From NCBI GenBank assembly GCA_963766365.1, contig CAVXZK010000009.1, forward strand, positions 62,001 through 126,000: a stretch of 64,000 nt of DNA. Direction: 5' to 3'. This DNA comes from JALORV01 sp963766365. Lineage in GTDB: Bacteria > Pseudomonadota > Gammaproteobacteria > Burkholderiales > Burkholderiaceae_F. The notes below the pieces were generated by a model. That model made no database searches, was not told where the DNA came from, and saw only the letters and a program-made list of their open reading frames with translations. The position numbers and the translations under genes were made by a program. Of the stretch, positions 19,267 through 28,696 are shown piece by piece. Position 1 is the first letter of the stretch; each line of letters starts with the position of its first letter.

Positions 19267-20145
19267 ATGAAGGACCTCGTGATCCAGGGGCCGGCACTGT
19301 CGGCCGAGGCGCTCGATACGTTCAAGGTCGTCTGTGCGCCTGAACGCATCACCGTCAACGCCCGGTCGGCGCGTTGCCTCAGTGTCGGCGACGATCTCGA
19401 GACGCGCCGCGCCGTGCGCGGCCTGGGGGACTACTGGAAGCTCGACTGCGCCTTCGTCGACCCGGCCTGGAAGCTCGCCGACTACCGCCTGCTGGCGCTC
19501 GACATGGACTCGACGCTGATCACGATCGAAAGCCTCGATGAAGTCGCGGCCTACGCGGGCAAGGGCGACGAAGTCGCTGCGATCACCGAAGCGGCGATGC
19601 GCGGTGAGATCGCCGATTACAGGGAAAGCCTGCAGCGGCGCGTCGCCATGCTCGCCGGCGTCGACGCGGCGCTTCTGCAGCGCGTTTACGAAGAGAAGCT
19701 CGCGCTCAGCGAAGGCGCTGAACGGCTGGTCGCCGACTGTCGCGCCGCTGGCCTGCGCACGCTGCTGGTCACCGGCGGCTTCACCTTCTTCACTGATCGA
19801 ATCAAGCAGCGACTCGCCTTCGATGCAACACGATCCAACGAACTCGAGATTGCCGACGGCCGCCTGACAGGAAAGGTCACCGGGCCGCAGGGCGATGACA
19901 TCCTTGACGCCGAGGGCAAGGCGCAGGCGGTGCGTGACCAGTGTGCGGAGCTGGCGTGCGCTACGGATCGCGCGATCGTCATCGGCGATGGTGCCAATGA
20001 CCTGAAGATGATGGCACTCGCCGGAATTTCGGTGGCCTGGCGCGCGAAGCCCGTCGTTCGCGAGAAGGCCACCTTCGCGCTGAGCCACGCGCCGCTTGAT
20101 GGCGTGCTCGCCTGGTTCAGCGACACGGCCATGGCATCACGCTAG
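19267..20145 (+). CDS. serB: phosphoserine phosphatase
   Basis: A 292-residue HAD-superfamily enzyme catalysing the last step of serine synthesis. The HAD motifs are complete: motif I LALDMDSTLITIE (catalytic aspartates near residues 79 and 81), motif II LLVTGGFTFF, and motif III/IV GDGANDLKMMALAG. The first 75 residues correspond to the N-terminal ACT-like region of SerB. The ATG at 19267 follows the mfd stop by 46 nt. mfd-serB adjacency is common in betaproteobacteria. Confidence 0.95.
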   Translation: MKDLVIQGPALSAEALDTFKVVCAPERITVNARSARCLSVGDDLETRRAVRGLGDYWKLDCAFVDPAWKLADYRLLALDMDSTLITIESLDEVAAYAGKGDEVAAITEAAMRGEIADYRESLQRRVAMLAGVDAALLQRVYEEKLALSEGAERLVADCRAAGLRTLLVTGGFTFFTDRIKQRLAFDATRSNELEIADGRLTGKVTGPQGDDILDAEGKAQAVRDQCAELACATDRAIVIGDGANDLKMMALAGISVAWRAKPVVREKATFALSHAPLDGVLAWFSDTAMASR

Positions 20146-20158
20146 CAGGCAGGCACCG

Positions 20159-21073
20159 GTGAGCCGCAATCACCTCACGCGCTTTGCCTGGCTGTCCATC
20201 GCGGCGGCTCTCGCGACGATTTCCATAAAGGCAGGCGCGTGGTGGCTGACGGGCTCGGTCGGGCTGCTTTCGGACGCACTCGAATCGATCGTCAACCTGG
20301 TGGCTGCGGCGATGACGCTGTGGATGCTGGCGCTGTCTGCGCGGCCGCCCACCGAAGAGCATGCCTACGGTTACTCGAAGGCCGAGTACTTCTCGAGCGG
20401 ACTCGAGGGCGCTCTGATCTTCGCGGCCGCCCTGGCGATCGCCTGGACGGCGATCGATCGCCTGCTCCACCCCCAGCCGCTCGAACGCGTCGGCCTCGGC
20501 CTCGGGCTTTCGCTCGGCGCCACAGCGATCAATTTCGTAGTGGCGCGTGTCCTGATGACGGCCGCGCTCCGCTACCAGTCCATCGCCCTTGAAGCCGACG
20601 CGCATCACCTGATGACGGACGTCTGGACCTCGGTCGGCGTCGTGATGGCCGTCGGCGCCATTGCGCTGACCCAGTGGAACTGGCTGGACCCGGTCATCGC
20701 GCTGGCGGTCGCCGCGAATATCGTCTTCACCGGCTTCTCGCTGGTGCGCCGCTCGGCACTTGGGCTGCTCGATCGCTCACTGCCGGGGGAGCAACGTGCA
20801 GCAATCGAGTCGCTGTTGCAGAAGCACCGCGCCGACGGCATCGACTTCCATGCGCTGCGAACCCGGGCCGCAGCCGGCCGCTCATTCGTGTCGGTCCACC
20901 TGCTGGTTCCGGGGGCTTGGACCGTTCAACGCGCGCACGAGCTCGCGGAGCAAGTCGAGCGCGAAATCGCAGCGGCGGTGCCAGGCGCGTCGGTGTTCAC
21001 CCACACGGAGCCGCGCGAGGACCCGTCGTCCTACGAGGACATTGCGCTGGACCGCGCCCACACCCACCCCTGA
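20159..21073 (+). CDS. cation diffusion facilitator (FieF-like metal efflux transporter)
   Basis: A 304-residue CDF transporter with six predicted helices. Metal-site residues are in TM2 (GLLSDALES) and TM5 (DAHHLMTDVWTS), and the loop HAYGYSKAEYFSS after TM2 is the usual family signature. The C-terminal cytoplasmic domain ends in a His-rich tail (RAHTHP) that may bind metal. Such proteins export Zn(II) or Fe(II) by proton antiport; the metal cannot be fixed from sequence. I chose GTG at 20159, which lies 13 nt after serB and directly before homology (SRNHLTRFAWLS). Confidence 0.9.
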   Translation: MSRNHLTRFAWLSIAAALATISIKAGAWWLTGSVGLLSDALESIVNLVAAAMTLWMLALSARPPTEEHAYGYSKAEYFSSGLEGALIFAAALAIAWTAIDRLLHPQPLERVGLGLGLSLGATAINFVVARVLMTAALRYQSIALEADAHHLMTDVWTSVGVVMAVGAIALTQWNWLDPVIALAVAANIVFTGFSLVRRSALGLLDRSLPGEQRAAIESLLQKHRADGIDFHALRTRAAAGRSFVSVHLLVPGAWTVQRAHELAEQVEREIAAAVPGASVFTHTEPREDPSSYEDIALDRAHTHP

Positions 21074-21100
21074 GCGTCGAATAGCCGCTGGGCGGCCCGG

Positions 21101-21730
21101 TCAGCCGGAGGTACGCGCTTTCTTGTTCTGGTCGATCCAGATCCGTTCATTGCCGGTGTCGACGTGGACAAAGCCGCGGCCGACGTAGAACCCGGTGCCG
21201 CCGCGGCCCAGCACGCTCGACATGCCCGCGAGCTTGACGTTCGAAACGCCCGGCACTGAAATGTCCGCCGCCTGGCCAACGACGTGCCGCGAGTTCAGCG
21301 CAGCACCCTCGGTCTTGTTGTTGGTCCGGCGGGTGCGATAGCCCGAGTGAATCTCGATCGGTGCATCGGCGCCGGAGTGCCGCAACCAGGCCTGGATACC
21401 CGCCAGCATGTCCAGCAGCGACCGATCCATCGCGAACACCCGATCGGCCTGAAGGTCGCGCAGCATCCAGCAGAGGTGCAGGTACTCGTCCTGGTTACGA
21501 CCGCCGGTGGCGGTCCAGTAAGTCGCCCGCAGTTCTTCCTTGCCACGGCGCAGCCACAGCGTGCGCTTGTCCTTCAGCAATTCCAGCAGTCGCGGGTCCG
21601 CGGACTGCGGCGCCGGTGCGCCCAGCGCGCGCGCGATCGGCAGGGCGCCACAGAGACCGCAGGCCGCGGCGAGCACTACCCGGCGGCGCTGCGGATCGCG
21701 CTGCTGACAGCCCCGTTCAACTTCGTCCAT
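21101..21730 (-). CDS. Tat-exported YcbK/DUF882 family (M15-like) peptidoglycan protein
   Basis: A 209-residue protein with a twin-arginine signal (QRRRVVLAAACGLCGALP) followed by a D-Ala-D-Ala-carboxypeptidase-like fold. The zinc-site pattern is visible: HSGYRTRRTN, then SRHVVGQAADIS (His and Asp ligands) and GFVHVDTG (His ligand). YcbK/MepK of E. coli in this family is a murein endopeptidase cleaving 3-3 or 4-3 cross-links. The start at 21730 places the Tat motif correctly. It follows the thiolase gene by 22 nt and may be read with it, though the functions are unrelated. Confidence 0.88.
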   Translation of the reverse strand: MDEVERGCQQRDPQRRRVVLAAACGLCGALPIARALGAPAPQSADPRLLELLKDKRTLWLRRGKEELRATYWTATGGRNQDEYLHLCWMLRDLQADRVFAMDRSLLDMLAGIQAWLRHSGADAPIEIHSGYRTRRTNNKTEGAALNSRHVVGQAADISVPGVSNVKLAGMSSVLGRGGTGFYVGRGFVHVDTGNERIWIDQNKKARTSG

Positions 21731-21752
21731 CGTCCCGCTGCAACTCCCTGCG

Positions 21753-22934
21753 TCAGATGCGTTCGAAGACAGCTGCAATCCCCTGCCCGCCACCGATGCA
21801 CATCGTCACCAGCGCGTAGCGGCCGCCAACGCGCTGCAGTTCGTACAGCGCCTTGATCGTGATGATTGCGCCGGTGGCGCCGATCGGGTGTCCCAGCGAG
21901 ATGCCGCTGCCGTTCGGATTGACCTTCTCCGGCGGAAAGCCGAGATCCTTGGCGACAGCGCACGCCTGCGCCGCGAACGCCTCGTTGGCCTCGATGACGT
22001 CGAGATCAGCAACCTTCAGGCCCGCCTTTTCGAGCGCCATGCGGGTCGCCGGCACCGGGCCGATGCCCATGATCTTCGGGTCAACGCCGGCGTGGCCGTA
22101 GCTGACGAGACGCGCAAGCGGTTTCAGGCCGCGCTTCTCGGCCACGCTGCGCTCCATCAGCACGACGGCGCCCGCACCATCGTTGATACCGGAGGCGTTG
22201 CCTGCTGTCACCGTGCCATTTTCCTTCGCGAACACCGGCTTCAGTTTGGTCATGTCCTCCATCGTCGTGCCTTCGCGGAAGTGCTCGTCGGTGTCAAACA
22301 CCGTTGGGCCCTTCTTACCCTTGATCTCGATCGGCACGATCTGGCTCTTGAAGTGGCCGGCCTTGGTTGCCGCCGCAGCACGCCGATGGCTTTCGACGGC
22401 GAGCGCGTCCTGCTCCTGGCGCGTGATGCCCCACTGCTTTGCGACGTTCTCGGCCGTCACGCCCATGTGGATCACGTCGAACGGGTCATGCAGCGCGCCG
22501 ACCATCATGTCGATCGCCTTGAAGTCGCCCATGCGCTGGCCGAAGCGCGCGGTCGGCATGATGTACGGGCCGCGCGACATGTTTTCGGCGCCGCCGCCGA
22601 TGGCAATATCGGCGTCCCCCAGAAGGATGCTCTGCGAAGCCGAGATGATCGCCTGCAGGCCGCTGCCGCACAGACGGTTCAGCGTCAGGCACGGCGTGTC
22701 CTGGCCCACCCCGCCGTTCAAGGCTGCGACGCGCGCCAGGTACATGTCCTTGGGTTCGGTATTCACCACATGGCCGAAGACCACATGACCGACTTCGCCG
22801 CCCTTCACGTTCGCTCGCTTCAACGCCTCGGCCACGACGGTGGCGCCGAGCTGCGTCGGAGGAAGGTCCTTCAGGCTGCCGCCAAAGGTTCCGATGGCGG
22901 TGCGGGCTCCACTGACAACGACGACTTCACGCAT
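21753..22934 (-). CDS. acetyl-CoA C-acyltransferase (thiolase, PhaA/BktB type)
   Basis: A 393-residue thiolase. The nucleophile Cys89 sits in NRLCGSGLQAI, the catalytic His349 in GHPIGATGA, and the second Cys379 in CIGGGQG, with the ANEAFA loop before them. The length and motifs fit biosynthetic thiolases such as PhaA or BktB, which condense two acyl-CoAs; a degradative role cannot be excluded. The phaR regulator found at 29 kb shows the organism has a PHA system, making a PhaA-like role plausible. Its ribosome site GGGAGAGAA is good. Confidence 0.92.
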   Translation of the reverse strand: MREVVVVSGARTAIGTFGGSLKDLPPTQLGATVVAEALKRANVKGGEVGHVVFGHVVNTEPKDMYLARVAALNGGVGQDTPCLTLNRLCGSGLQAIISASQSILLGDADIAIGGGAENMSRGPYIMPTARFGQRMGDFKAIDMMVGALHDPFDVIHMGVTAENVAKQWGITRQEQDALAVESHRRAAAATKAGHFKSQIVPIEIKGKKGPTVFDTDEHFREGTTMEDMTKLKPVFAKENGTVTAGNASGINDGAGAVVLMERSVAEKRGLKPLARLVSYGHAGVDPKIMGIGPVPATRMALEKAGLKVADLDVIEANEAFAAQACAVAKDLGFPPEKVNPNGSGISLGHPIGATGAIITIKALYELQRVGGRYALVTMCIGGGQGIAAVFERI

Positions 22935-23085
22935 TCGGTTCTCTCCCAGGTTGGCAGGCGGCGCGGTGGGCGGCGTCTGCAGGCGCTCGAACAGCCGTGG
23001 ATTCTTGCACGAGCGTCTCGCTTCGGCTTGACCTGGATCGGACCCGCATCCCGTCGATGCGTTTGGGGCGCAGACTCCCGCCGGC

Positions 23086-25671
23086 TCAGCCGGCCCTGGC
23101 GGGCTGCGCCAGCGCCTCCGCCAGAAGCGCCGGCAGCTGGCCCTCGCGGAGTGCCGACCCGGCAGCGACCTGCGTGGCCATGTCGTCGGGTGCCATTGAA
23201 TGCTCCAGCGCGGCGCGCAGTTCGGTGATCAGGCGTTCTTCGTTCGGCTGAACCAGCGATCCGGGCTTCCTCGCCTCCGCCTCGACCGCGCCCAGTAGCA
23301 GGGCGGCCGTGCCGGTCTGTCCGCGCCGCCAGAACAGATAGGCCCACTCCTCGAGCCAATAAGTGCGGGACCGCTGCATGACCGCCAGCCCTTCACGCGC
23401 CGCGTCCGACGCTTCCTCGATTCGACCCATTTCGCTCAGGATGCCGATCAGGTTGGCGAACAGGACATCGGTATCGGCCAGCGTCGTCGGCCGTCGTCGC
23501 AGGTCATCCAACAGCCGGAGCGCTTCCTGCGCCGCTTCTTCCAGCGGCCCCAGCTGCCACAACAGGTCGACGAGGTTGTTGCGGGCGATCACCTCGAGGC
23601 GCCAGTCGCCGGTCCCCGTACTGAGGCGGACTTCCTCGCGCTGGATCGCCAGCGTCTCGCCCAGCCGGCCGGCGCGCCGCAGCAGTGAGCTCTCGCGCCG
23701 CAGCAGGTGAATGTGGAACTCGGCCGGCCAGTCGGGGCGGATCAGGCTTCGCGCTTCTGCGAATGCCGCCCGCGCCGCGGCCTCGTCACCCCCCGACAGC
23801 TGATAGGTCATGAGCCGGATCAGACTGGAGAAGACGCGGCGCGGCTTGCCCTGCGCCTGGTACAGCGAGCGCGCGCGTTCCGCCGCATCGAACTTCAACC
23901 GGTGAGGAACTCTGGCCGTCATGTTGCCGGCGGCGAGCGCACGCCAGTAGCGCGCCGCGACAGCATCGTCGACCATACCGTGCTCGACCGCATCGGCGTG
24001 CGGCAGCAGCCAGTCGGCACATTCCACCGCGTAGTCGATCAGCGAACCCGCATGCGCCGCCAGCGCGATCGCGACCTTCGGGTCACCGGCGTCGGAAGTC
24101 GCCCAGGTGTAGGCGGCGCGCAGGTTGTCGAGTTCGGGAACCACCAGAGCAGCGTACTGGTCCGTCCGCAGTTCCCCATCCATGTTGATGTCGTCGACCC
24201 GCCGCAGGAAATTCAGCATGCCCTCGGCGTGCCGACGCAGCGCATCGGCGGTCTCGCCTTCCGCGAGCTGCTCAAGCGCAAACGCGCGGGCCGACTCGAG
24301 CAGCCGGTAGCGCGGCGGCTCTCCAACGTCGGCCACAACCAGCGACTTGTCGACCAGCACGCTCATCAGATCGAGTACGGCCCATTCGTCCAGTTGCACG
24401 TCGCCAGCCACTGCCTGCGCCAGTTCCATCGTGAAGCCACCCGCGAACACGCCAAGGCGACGGAAGACGACGCGCTCCTCTTCGTTGAGCAGCCCGTAGC
24501 TCCATTCGAGCGCCGCGCGCAGCGTCTGATGCCGCCGCAGAGTGGCGCGTGCGCCGCCCGTCAGCAGCTTGAAGCGCGCATCGAGCTTGTCGCGAACGGC
24601 GCGCAGCCCGAGCGTGCCGACCCGCGCCGCCGCGAGTTCGATCGCCAACGGCAGCCCGTCGAGCCGCCGACAGATGTCGATCGCGAGCGGTGCGTTTTCC
24701 GCCGTCAGCACAAAGCGCGGGTCCACGGCCCGCACGCGCGCTTCGAACAACGCGACAGCGCCGAAGTCGTGCGCATGTCCTGCCGCGCTGTCAGCCGGCA
24801 CGGCCAGCGGAAGCAGCCGGAACTGCTGCTCCTCGGGCACGCGCAGCGGCTCCTGGCTGGTCGTCAGAAAGGTCACGTTGGGAGTCGCCCGCAGGACGGC
24901 AGCCACCAGCTGCGAAACGGCGTCGAGTAGGTGTTCGCAGTTGTCGAGCACGAGCAGCAGCGTTCGCGGCTCGAGTGCCGCGACCAGCTGTTCCGTCGGT
25001 GAACCCGATCCTTCGAGCTTGATGTCGAGCGCGCCGGCCACGGTGCTCGGCAGCAGCGCTGTGTCGGACAGGCCAGCGAGCTCGACCATCCATGCACCGT
25101 GCGCCCACCGATCGAGCGAGGCGTGCGCGGCGGCCTGCGCCAGGCGGCTCTTGCCGATGCCCCCCGCGCCGACGACCGTCACGAGCCGGTGGGCGACCAG
25201 CAAGGCGGCCACGGCCTGCAGCTCGTCCGAGCGCCCGAACAGTTCAGGCAGTTCACGGGGCAGGTTCGTGCGAGGCATCGACGCCTGTCGCAGCTCCACC
25301 CGTGCCGCGACGGTGTCGCCGGAGCTCTTGTTGCCCACCTGCGGCTGGCCACTGATCGCTGCCGCGAAGCGGTAGCCACGGCCGGGAATCGTCGCGATCG
25401 CGCGCGGACCGAGCAGCTTGCGCAGACTGCTGATCTGCACCTGCAGGTCGTTTTCCTCGACGACCAGCCCGGGCCAGACCAAATCGAGCAATTCGCTCTT
25501 GGTGACGAGCCGGTCGCGCCGCTCGATCAGCGCCATCAGCACGTCGAAGGCGCGCGCGCCGACGCTGGCCGGTGCGCCGTCGACCAGCAGCTGCCGCTCG
25601 CCGGGCCGCACTTCGGCTCGGTCGAATCGCAGCGCCTCAGACAGCGGGGGTTCCTGCGCGTCCGATCTCAT
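23086..25671 (-). CDS. large winged-helix transcriptional regulator with STAND/NB-ARC ATPase and TPR-like C-terminus
   Basis: An 861-residue regulator. Residues about 10-100 are an OmpR/CadC-type winged helix (ERQLLVDGAPASVGARAFDV, then DLVWPGLVVEENDLQVQIS and IATIPGRGYRFA). Residues about 140-400 are a STAND P-loop ATPase with Walker A GAGGIGKSRLA (about 165-175) and Walker B LLLVLDNCEHLL (about 232-243). The rest is alpha-helical and TPR-like. Such proteins act as ligand- or protein-sensing switches. ATG 25671 precedes the winged helix; an alternative start lies 12 codons upstream. It is divergent from the 55-residue membrane protein at 25878, its most likely target. No phosphoacceptor receiver domain is present. 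Confidence 0.88.
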   Translation of the reverse strand: MRSDAQEPPLSEALRFDRAEVRPGERQLLVDGAPASVGARAFDVLMALIERRDRLVTKSELLDLVWPGLVVEENDLQVQISSLRKLLGPRAIATIPGRGYRFAAAISGQPQVGNKSSGDTVAARVELRQASMPRTNLPRELPELFGRSDELQAVAALLVAHRLVTVVGAGGIGKSRLAQAAAHASLDRWAHGAWMVELAGLSDTALLPSTVAGALDIKLEGSGSPTEQLVAALEPRTLLLVLDNCEHLLDAVSQLVAAVLRATPNVTFLTTSQEPLRVPEEQQFRLLPLAVPADSAAGHAHDFGAVALFEARVRAVDPRFVLTAENAPLAIDICRRLDGLPLAIELAAARVGTLGLRAVRDKLDARFKLLTGGARATLRRHQTLRAALEWSYGLLNEEERVVFRRLGVFAGGFTMELAQAVAGDVQLDEWAVLDLMSVLVDKSLVVADVGEPPRYRLLESARAFALEQLAEGETADALRRHAEGMLNFLRRVDDINMDGELRTDQYAALVVPELDNLRAAYTWATSDAGDPKVAIALAAHAGSLIDYAVECADWLLPHADAVEHGMVDDAVAARYWRALAAGNMTARVPHRLKFDAAERARSLYQAQGKPRRVFSSLIRLMTYQLSGGDEAAARAAFAEARSLIRPDWPAEFHIHLLRRESSLLRRAGRLGETLAIQREEVRLSTGTGDWRLEVIARNNLVDLLWQLGPLEEAAQEALRLLDDLRRRPTTLADTDVLFANLIGILSEMGRIEEASDAAREGLAVMQRSRTYWLEEWAYLFWRRGQTGTAALLLGAVEAEARKPGSLVQPNEERLITELRAALEHSMAPDDMATQVAAGSALREGQLPALLAEALAQPARAG

Positions 25672-25766
25672 CTGTCCCAGTCTGTACAAACCCTCGCGCC
25701 CAGGCAAGCCTCCCCTCCGCTGCCGCGGCGGGGCCAGACCCTGCGGCCAGCGGTTTCAGAACGTTT

Positions 25767-25794
25767 AAGGACCGGATTCAGGACGTCAAAGGAC
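25767..25794 (+). promoter_or_regulatory. three direct repeats, candidate winged-helix binding site
   Basis: The hexamer (A/C)AGGAC occurs at 25767, 25779 and 25789, i.e. at 12- and 10-bp steps, about one helical turn. OmpR-type winged helices bind tandem direct repeats on one face of DNA. The repeats lie in the 206-bp spacer between the large regulator and the small membrane-protein gene, about 85 bp upstream of the latter. The assignment is inference from spacing. Confidence 0.35.
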
Positions 25795-25877
25795 TGAAGG
25801 CGGGCTCGGCGCGCACAGTTCAGCCATCGAGACGCAACACCGATAAACCCCTGAAATCGAGTCCGAAGGAGCCCCAG

Positions 25878-26045
25878 ATGAACCGCGAATTCAAGTCGAT
25901 CCCGAATGCGCTCCGCGCTTCCCTTGCGGTCGCCTCAGTGCTCGTGAGCCTGCTGGTCGTCGGCTCGATGGCCAGCCTGGCGGACCACTACTACGCCGAA
26001 ACGCTGCTGGCGACTGCGCAGAGCGCAGTCGTCGCGCAGCGCTGA
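25878..26045 (+). CDS. 55-residue single-pass membrane protein (small-protein copy A)
   Basis: A short gene with ribosome site AAGGAG 7 nt before its ATG. The product has a polar N-terminus, one hydrophobic segment (about residues 11-35), and a C-terminal tail containing DHYYAETLLATAQSAVVAQR. The tail pattern H-Y-x2-E-x-L, A-Q, V-V and final Arg is shared with the 57-residue protein at 34105-34278, although the two lie 8 kb apart. Topology with the tail outside, or cleavage after the hydrophobic segment, are both possible. It is divergent from the STAND-type regulator. Function unknown. Confidence 0.65.
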   Translation: MNREFKSIPNALRASLAVASVLVSLLVVGSMASLADHYYAETLLATAQSAVVAQR

Positions 26046-26060
26046 CGAGAGCAGTAAGGA

Positions 26061-26669
26061 TCAGAACCTTGCCGTTAGGCCCAGCATCGCCTCGTACTGC
26101 AGGAAGGTTTCGCTGCGCAACACGACGATGCAGCCGCCGGAGCACATGAAGCCCCCGGAGCTGTTGACCAGCGTGAAGAAGCCGCGGCCTTCGGCGCGCA
26201 GCGCGACGTTCTTGCCCAGCGGCCAGTAGTAGCCGACGCCGAGGTTGAGCGACGGCTTGGTCTCCGTGCCGTACCCGGTGGCGCTCGGTGAGAACTGCGT
26301 GGCCCCGAGCCCGCCCACCACGTACCAGCCGCGATCGATCGGCCCTTCGATGAACGCCGTGCCGCCGACGTGCAGGTAGCGGACCGTCAGGTCGAAGGGT
26401 GCGGCGCCGCCGCCCGGCGACAGTGTCGTCGTCTGCTGGCTGTAGAACAGTTGCAGTTCGCGTGAGGGATCCAGGTCGACGCCAACAGCCGCCGCGAAGG
26501 CCGCCGAACTCTTGATCGAGGCGCTGGTGTTGTCGGTGACGTTGTCGATGCCGTTGCTGCCGATGTAGCCGACGTAGAGCGTCACGCCGAACTGTGCCGC
26601 CGCCGGGCCGGACACGGCGGAGAGGATGCCACCCAGCACGAGCGCGCCCAGTCGCGCCGGCAGGCTCAT
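26061..26669 (-). CDS. outer-membrane beta-barrel protein
   Basis: A 202-residue protein with a signal peptide cleaved after AAA-Q near residue 26. Alternating hydrophobic strands follow, and the protein ends in a C-terminal Phe (AMLGLTARF), the signal recognised by the BAM machinery. Size and strand pattern suggest an eight-stranded OmpA/OmpW-like barrel. Two Cys in a CSGGC pair near residue 177-181 may form a disulfide in a loop. It overlaps the GST gene by four bases (ATGA), ending the phaR-rimO-GST operon. The function is unknown. Confidence 0.85.
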   Translation of the reverse strand: MSLPARLGALVLGGILSAVSGPAAAQFGVTLYVGYIGSNGIDNVTDNTSASIKSSAAFAAAVGVDLDPSRELQLFYSQQTTTLSPGGGAAPFDLTVRYLHVGGTAFIEGPIDRGWYVVGGLGATQFSPSATGYGTETKPSLNLGVGYYWPLGKNVALRAEGRGFFTLVNSSGGFMCSGGCIVVLRSETFLQYEAMLGLTARF

Positions 26670-27310
26670 GCCCAGTGCCTCCCGAAAACCGGAGCGACCT
26701 CCGGCAACTCGTCGACACGCTGCATCAGCGCCGCGAAGAACGGATGGGCTTCCTTAAGGTAATCGCGCATCTTCCACCAGCGCGACAAGTTGGCCAGGTA
26801 GACATCGCAGACATAGGGCCGCTCGCCGAGCAGGAACCCCTTCTTCTGCGGGAACGCCTGCGCAACGATGTCCCAGCCCAGCTTCATGCGTACGACCGCA
26901 GCGCGCTCGACCGCAGCGTGGGCTGCCGGCGAACGCGAGGTGGTCCAGCGCCCCGGGTAATCGGCCACGCCGACCGCGCCATAGACCGTCGCCGACGCGA
27001 ACTGCATCCAGCGCAGGCAGGTGGCGCGGTCACGCGTCGACGGCGCCGGGATCCAGTCGCTCGGATGACGCTCCAGCAGCGTCCACAGCACCGCCACGCT
27101 TTCGGTGAGGACTTCGCCACCGGGCGTGATCAGCGTCGGCAACTGGCCGAGCGGGTTCACCTGCTTCAGTTCCTCGAAGCAGGGACCGGGCGGATCGCTC
27201 CACGGCGTCGCGTCCTTCATTTCGAAATCGAGACCCAGCGCGCTCATCATCACTTCGACGCTGGCCCCGCCCGAGCGGTTTGCCGTGTACAGGACGTAGC
27301 GAGTCGTCAC
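26666..27310 (-). CDS. glutathione S-transferase family protein
   Basis: A 214-residue GST. The N-domain has YTANRSGGASVEVMMSALG (catalytic Ser-type region), QVNPLGQLPTLITPGG (cis-Pro) and LTESVAVLWTLLERH (glutathione-binding Glu-Ser). The helical C-domain includes FLLGERPYVCDVYLANL, the N-capping box. It resembles the betaproteobacterial beta/theta-like GSTs. Its start overlaps the rimO stop and its stop overlaps the barrel-protein start, both by four bases, so it is in the middle of a tightly coupled operon. The substrate is unknown. Confidence 0.9.
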   Translation of the reverse strand: MTTRYVLYTANRSGGASVEVMMSALGLDFEMKDATPWSDPPGPCFEELKQVNPLGQLPTLITPGGEVLTESVAVLWTLLERHPSDWIPAPSTRDRATCLRWMQFASATVYGAVGVADYPGRWTTSRSPAAHAAVERAAVVRMKLGWDIVAQAFPQKKGFLLGERPYVCDVYLANLSRWWKMRDYLKEAHPFFAALMQRVDELPEVAPVFGRHWA

Positions 27311-28680
27311 GCGAGCACTCCGTGAAGGTCATGCGCATCGGCCGATTTGACGGTGACGTCGACAAAATCGCCGACAGCGACCTCGCGGCGACCGGTCTTC
27401 ACGTAGACCACCCCGTCGATCTCCGGAGCATCGGCCGCGCTGCGCCCGAGCGCCACTGTCGGCCCGACCTCGTCAAGCAGCACGCGCTGCCGACTGCCGA
27501 TCTTGCGCTGCAGCCGGCGTGCCGAGATTTCCTCCTGGACCTGCATGAAGCGCGCACGACGCTCTTCGCGCAGGTCGTCTGGCAGCTGACCTGCCAGCGC
27601 ATTGGCAGCAGCGCCCTCCACCGGCGAGTAGGCGAAGCAGCCGACGCGATCCAGCTCGGCCTCGCGCAGGAAGTCGAGCACGTGCGCGAACTCCGATTCG
27701 GTCTCGCCCGGGAAACCGGCGATGAAGGTCGAGCGGATCGTCAGGTCGGGACAGATCGCCCGCCAGGCGCGGATGCGCTCGATGTTCCTCTCACCCGAGG
27801 CTGGGCGCTTCATCGCCTTGAGCACGCGCGGATGCGAATGCTGGAACGGCACGTCAAGGTACGGCAGCACCCTGCCCTCGGCCATCAGCGGGATGACTTC
27901 GTCGACATGCGGATAGGGATAGACGTAGTGCAGCCGGACCCAGACGCCAAGTTGAGCCAGTTCACGAACCAACTCGGTCATGCGCGTACGTACCGCGCGG
28001 CCGCCTACGAAGTCGAGCTTGTAGCGCAGATCGACACCGTAGGCGCTGGTGTCCTGCGAAATGACGAGGATCTCGCGCACACCCTGCTTCACCAGGTTCT
28101 CCGCCTCGCGCATGACCTGGCCGATCGGTCGAGAGACGAGGTCGCCGCGCATCGACGGAATGATGCAGAAGCTGCAACGATGGTTGCAGCCCTCGGAGAT
28201 CTTCAGATACGCGTAATGCCGCGGTGTCAGCTTGATGCCCGCAGGCGGCACGAGATCGGTGTACGGGTCGTGCGGCTTCGGCAGGTGCCGGTGTACGTGG
28301 TCGAGCACCTCGGTCGCCGCATGCGGCCCGGTCACGGCCAAGACCTTGGGGTGGACCTTGGCCACCAGGTTCTCGCCCTTGTCGCTGCGCGCGCCAAGGC
28401 AGCCGGTGACGATCACCTTGCCGTTCTCCGCCAGCGCCTCGCCGATCGCATCGAGCGACTCCCGCACGGCGGAGTCGATGAAGCCGCAGGTATTGACGAT
28501 GACGAGATCCGCGCCTTCGTAGGTCGGGCTGGTGGCGTAGCCCTCGGCGCGCAGCTGCGTGATGATGAGTTCGGAGTCGACCAGCGCCTTGGGGCAGCCC
28601 AGAGACACAAAACCCACCGACGGAGCGGTGGGCTTGCTGGCGGATGGACGCGACCGCCGGGCGGCGCTCGTGGCGGTCAT
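27307..28680 (-). CDS. rimO: ribosomal protein uS12 methylthiotransferase
   Basis: A 457-residue RimO that beta-methylthiolates the conserved Asp of ribosomal protein S12. The N-terminal UPF0004 domain begins VGFVSLGCPKALVDSE, with further cluster cysteines in VNTCGFIDSA and VTGCLGA. The radical-SAM motif CNHRCSFC lies near residue 162-169. A C-terminal TRAM domain (QRVLLDEVGPTVALGRSAA onward) closes it. The start at 28680 gives a 25-residue basic extension. It follows phaR by 16 nt. Confidence 0.96.
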   Translation of the reverse strand: MTATSAARRSRPSASKPTAPSVGFVSLGCPKALVDSELIITQLRAEGYATSPTYEGADLVIVNTCGFIDSAVRESLDAIGEALAENGKVIVTGCLGARSDKGENLVAKVHPKVLAVTGPHAATEVLDHVHRHLPKPHDPYTDLVPPAGIKLTPRHYAYLKISEGCNHRCSFCIIPSMRGDLVSRPIGQVMREAENLVKQGVREILVISQDTSAYGVDLRYKLDFVGGRAVRTRMTELVRELAQLGVWVRLHYVYPYPHVDEVIPLMAEGRVLPYLDVPFQHSHPRVLKAMKRPASGERNIERIRAWRAICPDLTIRSTFIAGFPGETESEFAHVLDFLREAELDRVGCFAYSPVEGAAANALAGQLPDDLREERRARFMQVQEEISARRLQRKIGSRQRVLLDEVGPTVALGRSAADAPEIDGVVYVKTGRREVAVGDFVDVTVKSADAHDLHGVLA

Positions 28681-28696
28681 CGCCTGCCGTTGACGA

